DNA of 64,000 nt from Shewanella sp. MR-4 (GCF_000014685.1 NC_008321.1:2911001-2975000), one strand, 5' to 3'. Counted from the stretch's first letter, positions 24,779 through 33,826 are shown. Numbers and translations: made by a program. The notes: generated by a model not told the origin, from the sequence alone.

Positions 24779-27223
24779 CTAAATTAACAACAGCTGTTTA
24801 GAGGCAATCTGTGTGTAATTTAATTTCATAATTGAAAAAACTGGCTCTGCAATAGGAGTAATCTGCTTATCAACGTAGTATTGATAATCAATTGTAGACG
24901 ATCTATACGAAACTGGTTCAGGACCGTTTACAGTGATCACATAATCAATCTGCGCGCCTCTCTTGCCATAGGATGCCTTTCCTGTTAACTCACAAAGCTG
25001 ACGTGCGACTTTCACATGGGGAGAAGACTTGGCAGTGTATTCGTCTAGATTACGGCGCATACGTTTGCTAAAAACTAACTCATTATCACGCTTCCCAGCC
25101 TGCAGTTCGCCTATCACGTCCGTCAAATAGCCACTTATATCCCGTTGATTAAACATACGTTCGTAGAGTTCGGCTTGCACCTTTCGCGCCAAGGGGCTCC
25201 AATCACTGCGAACCTGCTCCATCCCCTTAAAAGTGATTTCTAGCGCACCATCCTTATTGCGCCAAGCACCAACATAACGCTTCTTACTGCCCTCCTCCGA
25301 GCCCCGCAGGGTCGGCATAAAAAACTGTTCGTAATGGCGTTCAAACTGCAATTCGAGGAAGCTTTCTAGCTGAAAATCCTTTGCGATTTTACTCTGCCAT
25401 TGCTGATTGATTTGCGCAGCAATCTGTTTACCTAAGGCATTAATATCACTGAGATCTGGCTCTGGGCCTAAATAGACGAAGGTAGAGTCAGTATCTCCAT
25501 AAATCACTTGATAGCCCATCTCCTCGATCCAAGCTCGGGTTTGCTTCATGATTTGATGACCACGCATGGTGATGGAGCTTGCCAGTTTCGCATCATGGAA
25601 CACACAGCCTTGGGAACCTAAAACCCCATAAAGCGAATTCATAATGATTTTAATCGCTTGCGATAAAGGCGCATTCGCCTCCCGCTTGGCTTTTTCTCGC
25701 TGTTCGGAGAGGTTCTGAATAAGTTTTGGCAGGATCGGTTGCTGCCGATTAAAACGAGCGCCTAAAAAGCCAGGAACAATTTCAGCCTCATCCAAAGCCT
25801 GTTCCTCACTGTTATCCAAGCCTTCAATTAATCCCTTAGGATCTATCAAAAAAGTCCGGATAATTGATGGATAAAGACTTTTAAAGTCAAACACTAAAAT
25901 ATGCTGGTAGAACCCAGGGACAGAATCCATCACATAACCGCCAGGGCTTTCAATTCCTTGGCTGGCCGGCTCTGCGGGCGCAACGAAGCCTGCTCTATGT
26001 AAATGCGGTAAATACAGATGATTAAATGCCGCGACTGACGCACCTACGCGCCCGAGTTCTAACCCCGTTAACTCGGCGCGAGCAAGGGCAAAGTCCCACA
26101 ATTGAGTATGCTCGAAGATATCCCACACTAAGCGGCTATCGGTGAGATTATAATGTGCAAGCCCTTGTTTATTTTCGGCAAATAGCGCATCAATCTCTTG
26201 GGATCGATTTTCTACATCATGAATCGCTTTGCCTTCACCGAGTAAAGTTTGGGCAACAAACTCCAAGGAGAAACGTTCGAATTGATAAAAGGCCGCCTTT
26301 AACCAATCGATACCATCGAGCACCACTCTTCCCGGCAAGCTTAAGGTTTCTGGCCGAAATTTATTTTCAACCTTCCATTCGAGAAGCGCGCCACCGCGGC
26401 CGATACGCAGCGGGATCCGGTGCAGCAACGCACGCCGATATAATAGGGCCAAATCAAAGGTCACCACAGACCAACCAATGATCACATCGGGATCAAACTC
26501 AGTAAACCAAGCGATGAGACGATGGATAAGCGCCGCTTCATCGCTCACCCATTCGATGTAGATTGCAGCATCAAGCTGCGGCTCACCCACCATAATGACT
26601 TTTTCATAGGGCTGAGATTGCGCATCGCGCCCATAAAGGGCCACGGAATAGAGTAATCCGTCAAAACTGCATTCAAAATCGAGGGAGATTGAACGCAATT
26701 TTATTTCTGGCTGCGGCGCAACGGCTTTCGCGCGTACAGCGCTAAAAATGGGCAATTGTTCATCTATGCCAGCGTTGCTGACAAAATGCCCTAAAAATGC
26801 CACATCGAGCGCGACAAAACGCTCGATTAAAAAACGCTGCTCGGGACGGATATCCGCCTCAAATAAGGGAATGCCAGCATCCGTCGCTATCCGCTGTAAG
26901 TGACGATACACACTGCTCGACTGGGCATAAATCGCCGCCACGGATTGTCTTTTAAAGCTTTTAAGTGCAAGCGGTACAAAGCGCAGTGCCTGCCCCGGCG
27001 TTTGTAACTGCAATGCCGACATATCGCTTTGATGACAAAAACAAATGTACTCAGAGCCAGGTAACTCCACCAGCACAGGGCCTGAAACGGTGGCGAGATA
27101 ATACTGCAGCACAAGCGTTGCACCACGCGTAATAGCATGGCGCGTGAGGACGCGTCCCTGTACACTCACTGGCGCAGCCGTTTCAGGCGTCAGACTCTCG
27201 GGGGGATTCAACTGCGGTTTCAC
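24779..27223 (-). CDS. polB: DNA polymerase II, family B
   Basis: DNA polymerase II acts in replication restart and translesion synthesis. The proofreading exonuclease motifs are present (Exo I SLDFECSF, Exo II VIIGWSVVTFDL, Exo III HYNLTDSRLVWD), as are the polymerase motifs DFKSLYPSII (A), KIIMNSLYG (B) and YGDTDS (C), all intact. Length from the GTG at 27223 is 814 residues (E. coli 783). The frame stays open to a TTG at 27307, but that TTG is only 3 bp from a LexA box and would leave no room for a promoter; the in-frame GTGs at 27259 and 27223 are better, and GAGAG precedes 27223. It is divergent from dinG and predicted to be SOS-regulated, as in E. coli. Confidence 0.93.
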   Translation of the reverse strand: MKPQLNPPESLTPETAAPVSVQGRVLTRHAITRGATLVLQYYLATVSGPVLVELPGSEYICFCHQSDMSALQLQTPGQALRFVPLALKSFKRQSVAAIYAQSSSVYRHLQRIATDAGIPLFEADIRPEQRFLIERFVALDVAFLGHFVSNAGIDEQLPIFSAVRAKAVAPQPEIKLRSISLDFECSFDGLLYSVALYGRDAQSQPYEKVIMVGEPQLDAAIYIEWVSDEAALIHRLIAWFTEFDPDVIIGWSVVTFDLALLYRRALLHRIPLRIGRGGALLEWKVENKFRPETLSLPGRVVLDGIDWLKAAFYQFERFSLEFVAQTLLGEGKAIHDVENRSQEIDALFAENKQGLAHYNLTDSRLVWDIFEHTQLWDFALARAELTGLELGRVGASVAAFNHLYLPHLHRAGFVAPAEPASQGIESPGGYVMDSVPGFYQHILVFDFKSLYPSIIRTFLIDPKGLIEGLDNSEEQALDEAEIVPGFLGARFNRQQPILPKLIQNLSEQREKAKREANAPLSQAIKIIMNSLYGVLGSQGCVFHDAKLASSITMRGHQIMKQTRAWIEEMGYQVIYGDTDSTFVYLGPEPDLSDINALGKQIAAQINQQWQSKIAKDFQLESFLELQFERHYEQFFMPTLRGSEEGSKKRYVGAWRNKDGALEITFKGMEQVRSDWSPLARKVQAELYERMFNQRDISGYLTDVIGELQAGKRDNELVFSKRMRRNLDEYTAKSSPHVKVARQLCELTGKASYGKRGAQIDYVITVNGPEPVSYRSSTIDYQYYVDKQITPIAEPVFSIMKLNYTQIASKQLLLI

Positions 27224-27310
27224 TCTAAGGCTCTCGCTGCTTATTGATTCTCGGGACACAGAATAAAATTGCCATAAAATGGCAGAAAAGTTTCTTAGGC
27301 TATGCAATCA

Positions 27311-27326
27311 CTGTTATTATGTACAG
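27311..27326. promoter_or_regulatory. LexA (SOS) box shared by polB and dinG
   Basis: CTGT-N8-ACAG (CTGTTATTATGTACAG) is an exact match to the gammaproteobacterial LexA core. It lies between the divergent polB and dinG genes, with its last base 25 bp before the dinG ATG. The TATTAT inside the box could be the dinG -10 element. Both E. coli counterparts are SOS genes, which supports a functional site. Confidence 0.88.
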
Positions 27327-27351
27327 CATTAATTCGATAAAGTAGTGCCGC

Positions 27352-29424
27352 ATGTTACCTGACAACGTAAAAAACCAGATCCGCGCTATCTATAAAGATA
27401 TTGCCGCCGCTTTGCCTAATTTTAGGCCACGCCGCGAGCAAAATTTTATGGTGGCAGAAATCTCTAAGACTCTTGCTGGCGACTATGACAAAGATAGACG
27501 CATCATAGTGGTCGAAGCGGGTACGGGGATTGGTAAATCATTGTCTTATATTTTAGGCACCATTCCGCTTGCACTTGCGAGTAAGAAAAAGGTCTGTATC
27601 GCCACAGCAACCGTGGCGCTGCAGGAGCAGTTACTGCACAAAGACTTACCGTTTTTTCTCGAACAATCAGGGCTAAACTTTCGCTTTGGTCTGGTAAAAG
27701 GGCGCCAGCGTTATGTCTGTTTATCCAAACTTGCCATGCTAATCGGCGATGATAACAGTACCCAAATGGCCATGTGGCAAACAAAGCCAGATAACAGCCA
27801 AATTGCCATGTTGCAGGAGCTGCTAAGCGACTTTAATGAAGGCCGCTGGAACGGTGAAATCGATACGTTATCGACACCGATACCGGACCATCTCTGGCAA
27901 CAAATCGCCTGCGATAAACACAGTTGTCATCGGCAACTTGCCAGTCATCGTAATTGCCCGTTTCACAAGGCCCGCGAGGATGTGGACACTTGGGATGTAC
28001 TGATCGCCAACCACAGTTTGCTGTTTGCCGACTTAGAGCTGGGGGGCGGGGTGATTTTGCCCGATCCCGAAGACGTATTTTATGTCATTGACGAAGCTCA
28101 CCACTTACCTATCGTCGCCCGGGACTTTTCTAGCGCACAGGCAACGCTTAGAGGCGCCGCCGACTGGCTCGAAAAAGTCGGTAAGACCAGCGCCAAGTTA
28201 CAAAATCAGATAAAGAGCAACAATATCATTGCCCCAGCGCAGGCGATGCAGGATCATATCGGTGACTTAATCGCTCAGCTCAATCAAGTCGCCCACTTCT
28301 GTGATACCCAGACCAAGCAGTTTGCTAATCCTGAGAGCCGCTATCGGTTCGAACACGGCAAATTGCCCGATGCACTGAAAATCCCCGCCGAGAATCTCGC
28401 GGCCACCTCCAATCTTGCCCTCAAGCAATTTAACAAGATGCAATTATTGCTGGCTGAGGCGATCAAAGATGGCGACATTCCTAAGCACCAAGCGGAAGCG
28501 CTACAGGCCGAAATGGGCTTTATGTTGCAGCGACTCGAAAACCTGCAAAAGCTCTGGAAAATGATGGCAAAGGAAGATTCTACTAAAGGCGCGCCCCTCG
28601 CCCGCTGGATTGAATTGCTCACAGGCAAACAGGTCGATTACTTGTTTAGCGCCTCGCCGATTGAAGTTGGTTTTATGCTCGAATCCATGCTGTGGCAAAA
28701 GGCGGCTGGCGTCGTGCTGTGCAGCGCAACCCTGCGCGCGCTGAATAACTTCGACCATTTCGCCCATCAAGTGGGATTATCGGTAAAGGACGGCAGTCGT
28801 TATCTCGCCCTGCAATCGCCCTTCGATTATCCGAATAACGCCACGCTCTACTTACCTAAGATGAAAACCGAGCCGACGGACGATGCCTATACCGCAGAGC
28901 TTGCCGAGCACATTCTAGAGCTGATTGACGGCGAAATGGCCACCTTAGTGTTGTTTGCATCTTACTGGCAAATGGAGAAAGTGGCCGAATTGCTTGAGGG
29001 CAAACTCACGCAGGAAATCCTTATTCAAGGAAATGCCCCACGCCAGCAATTGCTTGAGACCCACAAAGCCAAGTGTGACAAAGGTGAGCCGAGTATTTTG
29101 TTCGGCACGGGCAGTTTTTCTGAAGGTCTAGACTTACCCGGAGATTACCTCACCAACCTCATCGTCACTAAGCTGCCCTTTGCGGTGCCGACATCGCCCG
29201 TTGAGCAAGCCCATGCCGAGTATGTGAAAATAAAGGGCGGAAATCCGTTTCTGCAACTCACCATTCCAGATGCATCGCGAAAGCTTATCCAAAGTTGTGG
29301 TAGATTACTGCGTAAAGAGCAGGATTATGGCCGAGTCACTATCCTTGATAGACGATTAGTGACCAAACGTTACGGCAAATCCTTGCTAGACGCACTGCCC
29401 CCCTTTAGACGAGTCATTGAGTAG
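27352..29424 (+). CDS. dinG: ATP-dependent DNA helicase DinG
   Basis: A 690-residue superfamily-2, XPD-like 5'-3' helicase that resolves R-loops and unusual DNA structures after damage. It has Walker A EAGTGIGKS (residues 55-63), four candidate iron-sulfur ligands at Cys123, Cys187, Cys192 and Cys202, a DEAH box (VIDEAHHL), and the C-terminal helicase motifs FGTGSFSEGLDLPG and QSCGRLLRKEQDYG. All key residues are intact, and length is close to that of E. coli (716). A LexA box lies immediately upstream. The TTG-started TauE/SafE gene follows after 9 bp, so they may share a transcript. Confidence 0.96.
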   Translation: MLPDNVKNQIRAIYKDIAAALPNFRPRREQNFMVAEISKTLAGDYDKDRRIIVVEAGTGIGKSLSYILGTIPLALASKKKVCIATATVALQEQLLHKDLPFFLEQSGLNFRFGLVKGRQRYVCLSKLAMLIGDDNSTQMAMWQTKPDNSQIAMLQELLSDFNEGRWNGEIDTLSTPIPDHLWQQIACDKHSCHRQLASHRNCPFHKAREDVDTWDVLIANHSLLFADLELGGGVILPDPEDVFYVIDEAHHLPIVARDFSSAQATLRGAADWLEKVGKTSAKLQNQIKSNNIIAPAQAMQDHIGDLIAQLNQVAHFCDTQTKQFANPESRYRFEHGKLPDALKIPAENLAATSNLALKQFNKMQLLLAEAIKDGDIPKHQAEALQAEMGFMLQRLENLQKLWKMMAKEDSTKGAPLARWIELLTGKQVDYLFSASPIEVGFMLESMLWQKAAGVVLCSATLRALNNFDHFAHQVGLSVKDGSRYLALQSPFDYPNNATLYLPKMKTEPTDDAYTAELAEHILELIDGEMATLVLFASYWQMEKVAELLEGKLTQEILIQGNAPRQQLLETHKAKCDKGEPSILFGTGSFSEGLDLPGDYLTNLIVTKLPFAVPTSPVEQAHAEYVKIKGGNPFLQLTIPDASRKLIQSCGRLLRKEQDYGRVTILDRRLVTKRYGKSLLDALPPFRRVIE

Positions 29425-29433
29425 GATTAAGAT

Positions 29434-30207
29434 TTGGAGTTGTTACTCGAGCCCAGTAACTGGGCCCTGTTGGCTGTCATTGGCTTAATTGCAGGTTTTA
29501 TCGATGCCGTAGTCGGTGGTGGAGGCCTGCTCTCCATTCCTGCCCTGCTCACCCTCGGGATCCCGCCCCACACCGCCTTAGGTACCAATAAATTTGCCGC
29601 CAGTTTTGGCTCCTCCATGGCGGCTTGGACCTATTATCGCCAACATCTGCTCAAACCCAGTTTTTGGTATATGGCGTTTATCGCCACCTTTATTGGTGCA
29701 GTACTCGGCAGTGTGTTGGTGTACTTGTTAAATGCACAGTGGCTTGAAAAAGCCTTACCACTGCTCATTATTGGCATCGCGATTTACAGCCTGCTGAGCC
29801 CAAATGCCATCTCGGATACCGATTGTCAGGCACCAACAAAAGCTCAATCTAAACTCAAACAAAGTCTGCAAGGGCTCCTGCTGGGTGGTTATGATGGTTT
29901 TGCCGGCCCTGGCATTGGCGCCTTTTGGACTGTAAGTTCAGGCGCTTTATACAAACTACCGCTGTTGCATAGCTGCGCGCTTGCCAGAGCCATGACCTTT
30001 ACCAGTAACTTAACGGCGCTGGCGATCTTTGGCTTTCTAGGGCAAGTCCATTGGCAAATCGGTTTGTGGATGGGGTTATCTATGATGCTCGGCTCCTTTA
30101 TCGGCGCCCGCTGCGCGATAAAATTTGGTATGCCTTTTATTCGGCCTTTGTTTATATTAATTGTCCTGTCAATTGCCGCTAATCTGGCATGGAGCGCATG
30201 GTTTTGA
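29434..30207 (+). CDS. TauE/SafE family (DUF81) membrane transporter, second copy
   Basis: A 257-residue permease with about eight helices. The family motif is present twice in modified form: GFIDAVVGGGGLLSIPALL followed by ALGTNKFAASFG, and GGYDGFAGPGIGAFWTV at mid-protein. The start is TTG at 29434; AGGA lies about 8 nt ahead and no suitable ATG exists. Only 9 bp separate it from dinG. Substrate is unknown; organosulfur or sulfite-type anions are typical of the family. It is a paralogue of 5474-6244. Confidence 0.88.
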   Translation: MELLLEPSNWALLAVIGLIAGFIDAVVGGGGLLSIPALLTLGIPPHTALGTNKFAASFGSSMAAWTYYRQHLLKPSFWYMAFIATFIGAVLGSVLVYLLNAQWLEKALPLLIIGIAIYSLLSPNAISDTDCQAPTKAQSKLKQSLQGLLLGGYDGFAGPGIGAFWTVSSGALYKLPLLHSCALARAMTFTSNLTALAIFGFLGQVHWQIGLWMGLSMMLGSFIGARCAIKFGMPFIRPLFILIVLSIAANLAWSAWF

Positions 30208-30866
30208 ACACTTCGCAGCTAATCAGCACGTTGAAAAATCAGCTCACAACACTTGAGCAAGAGGTACTGCAACATGATAGTCATCTTGCGCCGAGCCAGC
30301 GTAAACTTCTGCAGGATATTGAGCGCTTTAATCAGTCGCTGTTTATTCAAAATGGCGCCCAACTGATGCCCTGCATTGAACAAATTCGTAATAGTATCTG
30401 TCAGTTAGAGAAACAAATCGCCCTAAAACTCGCGCCGCAAACCATCGCCTTAAGCTGTGAACGTATTCAAGACCGTTTTACCGCGGTTAAACGAGCACTA
30501 CTGACGACCTCAATCGATATAAAGTCTAAAAATCAACAACGTGCCAGTAAACGCGCGCGTTTTGCCCAACAACAGACCCAATCGCACCAAGCCAGTGGGT
30601 TTGCTTGGATTGCCAGCAATGTGTTACAAAATAGCCACGAAATCTATGCCGAACTGAATAAGCATCTGAATTGGGCTAAGAAATTTGAACAAAAAATTGC
30701 AGAAATGGAATCAAAACTTGAAAACTGTCATAGTGCTGACAAAATCCGTTTGCAAAATGACATCCTTTTGATGCATCGTCGTTTGGGTAAATGCAGGCAA
30801 GCCATCAGTTATATCGAAGATCGCATTCAAGCATTCGAACGTCCGCATCAGAGTCATAATCGTTAA
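30189..30866 (+). CDS. priC: Primosomal replication protein PriC
   Basis: A 225-residue helical, basic protein. The C-terminal half (ILLMHRRLGKCRQAISYIEDRIQ) is the diagnostic PriC signature, and the rest is heptad-like helices. PriC loads DnaB at stalled forks by a PriA-independent route. The start overlaps the end of the TauE/SafE gene by 19 bp; ATG 30189 or ATG 30198 are both possible, and a GGAG lies just before the second. Its place after dinG and near polB is consistent with DNA-repair co-expression. Confidence 0.88.
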   Translation: MERMVLNTSQLISTLKNQLTTLEQEVLQHDSHLAPSQRKLLQDIERFNQSLFIQNGAQLMPCIEQIRNSICQLEKQIALKLAPQTIALSCERIQDRFTAVKRALLTTSIDIKSKNQQRASKRARFAQQQTQSHQASGFAWIASNVLQNSHEIYAELNKHLNWAKKFEQKIAEMESKLENCHSADKIRLQNDILLMHRRLGKCRQAISYIEDRIQAFERPHQSHNR

Positions 30867-30875
30867 GGAGCAACA

Positions 30876-31568
30876 ATGAAATCACTTTTGCCAATCAGCA
30901 GCCTGCTAGTGCTACTCGGCTCTGCCTCAGCCTTTGCCGCAGATCTGAATATCCCTATGTCCTTCGAATACCTTGCCCTCGATGGCAAAAAAGTCGAGTC
31001 CAGCGTATTCAACCATAAAAGCAGCTTAGAGTTGGCGCCCGGCACTCACAAAATCGCGATCCGTTACCATGAGATGGTTGAAGACGATTTCAGTGACAGC
31101 CAGACCTTCGTAAAGTCTTCCCCTTTTATCGTGACCTTAGAAGTCGACGGCGATCATCAATATTATTTGCAAGCCGCTGAGGGCAAGGTCATTAAAAAGC
31201 CTAAAACCTTCGCTCAAAATCCTCAGGTCGTATTAACCCGCTCTGACAAAGGTCAGGTGAATTACAAAGTGACAAACACCGACATTGAAGAAGAGAGCTT
31301 TGTCTCCCGTCTCTTTAGCGGTAACCAAGCGGTAGATGTGTCAGGCACTGCAGCCGCAGCAACGGGCGCAGCAGGCACAGCGGCGGTTGTTGCCACGCCA
31401 GCCCCCACTTCTGCCCAGGCAGCTGTGAACGCCACCTCATTAACCGCTCCGGTTGATACTTCTAAAGCGGCTGGCGCGAATCCACAACAGATGTTGCAAT
31501 ACTGGTGGTTACAAGCCGATGAGAAAACACGTAAAGAGTTTATGAGCTGGGCTATTTCACAACTCTAA
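30876..31568 (+). CDS. DUF2057-family secreted protein (YccT-like)
   Basis: A 230-residue protein with a clear signal peptide (MKSLLPISSLLVLLGSASAFA|AD). A beta-rich DUF2057 domain follows (VPxSFE-like IPMSFEYLALDGKKVE, APGTHKIAIRYHEM, DGDHQYYLQA). An Ala/Thr-rich linker (residues about 155-200) leads to a helical C-terminal tail (QQMLQYWWLQADEKTRKEFMSWAI) seen in this family. The function is not known; a periplasmic or envelope location is inferred. AAGGAG lies at good distance from the ATG, and it starts 9 bp after priC. Confidence 0.85.
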   Translation: MKSLLPISSLLVLLGSASAFAADLNIPMSFEYLALDGKKVESSVFNHKSSLELAPGTHKIAIRYHEMVEDDFSDSQTFVKSSPFIVTLEVDGDHQYYLQAAEGKVIKKPKTFAQNPQVVLTRSDKGQVNYKVTNTDIEEESFVSRLFSGNQAVDVSGTAAAATGAAGTAAVVATPAPTSAQAAVNATSLTAPVDTSKAAGANPQQMLQYWWLQADEKTRKEFMSWAISQL

Positions 31569-31573
31569 TCAAG

Positions 31574-32476
31574 ATGATCCCATTGGTTTATCACGCCAGC
31601 TACTCCAAGCTGGCGTTACCCTCCCACCACCGCTTTCCCACGACCAAATACGCACGCCTTTATCAGTATCTGCTCGATAATCAACTGGCTGTACCGGCTC
31701 AATTCCATACTCCCTCGCCGATGACGGCAGAAGATGTAATGCAGGTGCATCAGCAAGATTATGTCGAACAATTTATCCAAGGCAGCTTAGCCAGTACGGC
31801 CTTAAGACGCATCGGCTTTCCATGGAGTGAAGCCTTAGTCGAGCGCACTTTACACTCGGTATCGGGGACGAGTTTGACCGCACATTTAGCCTTGCAAACG
31901 GGTATTGCCCTTCACTTAACGGGCGGTTATCACCATGCACACTATGACTTTGGCAGCGGCTACTGTATTTTCAACGACTTGATTATCGCCGCCCGCAAAC
32001 TGATGGCCGAGCAGCAATTACATAAGGTGCTAATTTTTGACTGTGACGTGCATCAAGGTGATGGCACAGCCACCCTCAGCCACAGGCATCAGGGCATTAT
32101 CAGTTGCTCCATCCATTGCAAAGAGAATTTTCCCAGTCGTAAACAGCAGTCACACTATGATATTGAACTGACGAAAGGTGCAGATGACAACGCTTATCAG
32201 GAAACCGTCGAACAGACTCTCGAACTGCTGATTCGACTCCATCAGCCAGATCTCATCCTGTATGACGCCGGCGTCGATATTCATCAAGATGATGACTTAG
32301 GGCACCTAAAGATCAGCAAGCAGGGATTGTATCAACGTGATCTAACCGTGTTATCGATGGCAAAAGCGGCAAATATTCCTGTTGCGGCGGTAATTGGCGG
32401 CGGCTACAGCCGAGACGAACTACAATTAAGCCAAAGACATAGCCAACTTTTTATTGCAGCCAACCATTTGTGGTAG
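31574..32476 (+). CDS. Histone-deacetylase-family (HDAC-like) amidohydrolase
   Basis: A 300-residue enzyme of the arginase/deacetylase fold. Active-site motifs are intact: GGYHHAHYDFGSGYCIFND (paired catalytic histidines), FDCDVHQGDGTA (zinc Asp and His), a third zinc Asp in LILYDAGVDIHQDDD, and the closing VIGGGYSRD. Bacterial members deacylate polyamines, acetoin-related proteins or other acetylated substrates; the substrate here is not evident. The gene begins 5 bp after the DUF2057 stop, indicating an operon. Confidence 0.9.
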   Translation: MIPLVYHASYSKLALPSHHRFPTTKYARLYQYLLDNQLAVPAQFHTPSPMTAEDVMQVHQQDYVEQFIQGSLASTALRRIGFPWSEALVERTLHSVSGTSLTAHLALQTGIALHLTGGYHHAHYDFGSGYCIFNDLIIAARKLMAEQQLHKVLIFDCDVHQGDGTATLSHRHQGIISCSIHCKENFPSRKQQSHYDIELTKGADDNAYQETVEQTLELLIRLHQPDLILYDAGVDIHQDDDLGHLKISKQGLYQRDLTVLSMAKAANIPVAAVIGGGYSRDELQLSQRHSQLFIAANHLW

Positions 32477-32509
32477 CAAACTCAATAAAAATCATCATGG
32501 AGCACAGCG

Positions 32510-32797
32510 ATGCAACTCGAAATCCGTAACTATTACGAAGTTCTCTTAATGGAAATGTTATCCGATGAAGGCCTGATGGATGAATTACCGGAGGATTATT
32601 TAGCTGATCTCTGCTGTGTGACACTCAATCAACTGCCAGTGCGCTATATTCGTCACCTAGTCGACACCTATTTCTTCGAAGATTACAACGAGTTGCAAGA
32701 GCTCAAACGAGAAATCCAAGCAGCATTAGAGAAATCACGCGCCTTTCTTAAACAGAATCTACAAAAAAGAATGCAGCAGGAAGAAGCCGACAGCTAA
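32510..32797 (+). CDS. ComFB-family protein
   Basis: A 95-residue protein matching the ComFB domain: NYYEVLLMEMLSDEG, LPEDYLADLCCVTLNQLPVRYIRHLVDTYFF. The conserved LNQLPxRYIRH core is present. ComFB was first known from the Bacillus comF operon, and cyanobacterial ComFB-domain proteins have been reported as cyclic-dinucleotide receptors; whether this one binds c-di-GMP is an inference. GGAG stands 8-9 nt ahead of the ATG. It follows the HDAC-like gene by 33 bp and precedes the convergent 4.5S RNA gene. Confidence 0.85.
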   Translation: MQLEIRNYYEVLLMEMLSDEGLMDELPEDYLADLCCVTLNQLPVRYIRHLVDTYFFEDYNELQELKREIQAALEKSRAFLKQNLQKRMQQEEADS

Positions 32798-32934
32798 GTC
32801 ATACGAAAGTGGCATAGCTACATCGATTTGCAACAAGCTTTTACGAGTAAATTCAGTAGTGTTGCTAAATGCTAAGCTGGCTAGTTGCTGAGTTAAAGAT
32901 AAAAAAGATTGGAAAAGAATGGGGGAAATTTGGA

Positions 32935-33033
32935 GGTTCCCCTAGAGCCGACACCCCGGCACACGAGTCGCTTGCTGCGGTTGCTCCCTTCCGGGCCTGG
33001 CCGAGTTCACAAGTTATCATTGCGGGGGGACCC
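32935..33033 (-). ncRNA. ffs: 4.5S RNA, signal recognition particle RNA (small bacterial type)
   Basis: The reverse strand contains the universally conserved SRP apical domain: GGCCCGGAAGGGAGCA on the tetraloop side, and on the other arm GTGTGCCGGGGTGTC. The ends pair (GGTCCCC with GGGGAACC, one bulge). The size of about 97-99 nt is that of small bacterial SRP RNA. A possible -10 (TACACT) lies about 17 bp upstream of the mature 5' end, which is normally made by RNase P. The RNA binds Ffh to target membrane proteins. Confidence 0.94.
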
Positions 33034-33086
33034 TAGGGTCACCATAACTTCGAGTGTATCACTTGGTGGATGATCACCGAACGACG

Positions 33087-33129
33087 CGGATTATCCCCCA
33101 TGGCTCCTATGGGATCAAGTGCTAATCCG
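33087..33129. other. Nested inverted repeat upstream of 4.5S RNA
   Basis: Outer arms CGGATTA / TAATCCG enclose inner arms CCCAT / ATGGG. The structure lies 54-96 bp upstream of the mature 4.5S RNA 5' end, between it and the comEA terminator. No function is recognised. Confidence 0.35.
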
Positions 33130-33193
33130 TCCGTTTGGCAAATATCCGGTTTAACTGGACAATCTATAGGCAAACTAGCCAAGTGAAAATGAT

Positions 33194-33221
33194 AAAAGCC
33201 TGCTAATGCAGGCTTTTTCTT
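33194..33221. terminator. Bidirectional rho-independent terminator
   Basis: The stem AAAAGCCTGC / GCAGGCTTTT with a short loop and T-run lies about 40 bp after the stop of the ComEA-like gene on the minus strand. It also shields the 4.5S RNA promoter region. Confidence 0.88.
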
Positions 33222-33261
33222 ATAAGGGCTCCAGCACCAAGAGTCAGGAGGCGCCTTATCC

Positions 33262-33627
33262 CTAGAGCTTTATCATATGGCGATTTTGCTCAATCAACTT
33301 AGCGCCAATGCCTGAGACATTGGCCAACTCATCAATGGCCTTAAATTTACCATTCTGCGTTCGATAGTCTATGATGGCCTGCGCCTTGGCCGCCCCAATG
33401 CCCTTGAGCATTTGTAACTGCTCAGACGAGGCGGTATTGATATTCACCTGAGCCGAATCAGGCATGGCTTGCTTAGCATCCATTGCCATACTTTTAGCAT
33501 CGGTCTTAGCTTGAGTTTGTACTTTACTGGCTTCTTTAACGGGATCGGCCGCCATCGCAGGTAGTGCAAACAGGGCTGAAAAGACAATGGCACTCACCAT
33601 TGCGGGTAAACGGTGTGTTATTTTCAT
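33262..33627 (-). CDS. ComEA-type helix-hairpin-helix protein
   Basis: A 121-residue secreted protein. The signal peptide ends PAMA|ADPVK (about residue 26), followed by a Lys/Ala-rich spacer and a C-terminal pair of helix-hairpin-helix motifs (NINTASSEQLQMLKGIGAAKAQAIIDYR, then ELANVSGIGAKLIEQNR). This is the DNA-binding module of ComEA, the periplasmic DNA receptor of natural transformation. Many gammaproteobacteria carry such short forms. A role in DNA uptake is inferred; no other competence gene is adjacent except the distant ComFB homologue. Confidence 0.88.
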   Translation of the reverse strand: MKITHRLPAMVSAIVFSALFALPAMAADPVKEASKVQTQAKTDAKSMAMDAKQAMPDSAQVNINTASSEQLQMLKGIGAAKAQAIIDYRTQNGKFKAIDELANVSGIGAKLIEQNRHMIKL

Positions 33628-33826
33628 AATGCTTCCTCTCTCCTTGAAATTCGGCCTTTCGTCCTACTTCCGTGGCCGTCAATCAAACATAGACGAAGCT
33701 TTTATGAATTTCCAAACAGCTCAAAACAAATATTGCGAATCGCTAACATAACCCATTCTTTGCAGATAGCGTTGTTGGTGATGTAGGTGGTGATATAGCA
33801 AATTGCGTCGTGCCATCAAACAAATA

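Noticed and set aside
27224..27307. Extended N-terminus of polB from the TTG at 27307
   Set aside because: It would place the start 3 bp from the LexA box, leaving no promoter space, and adds residues with no family match.
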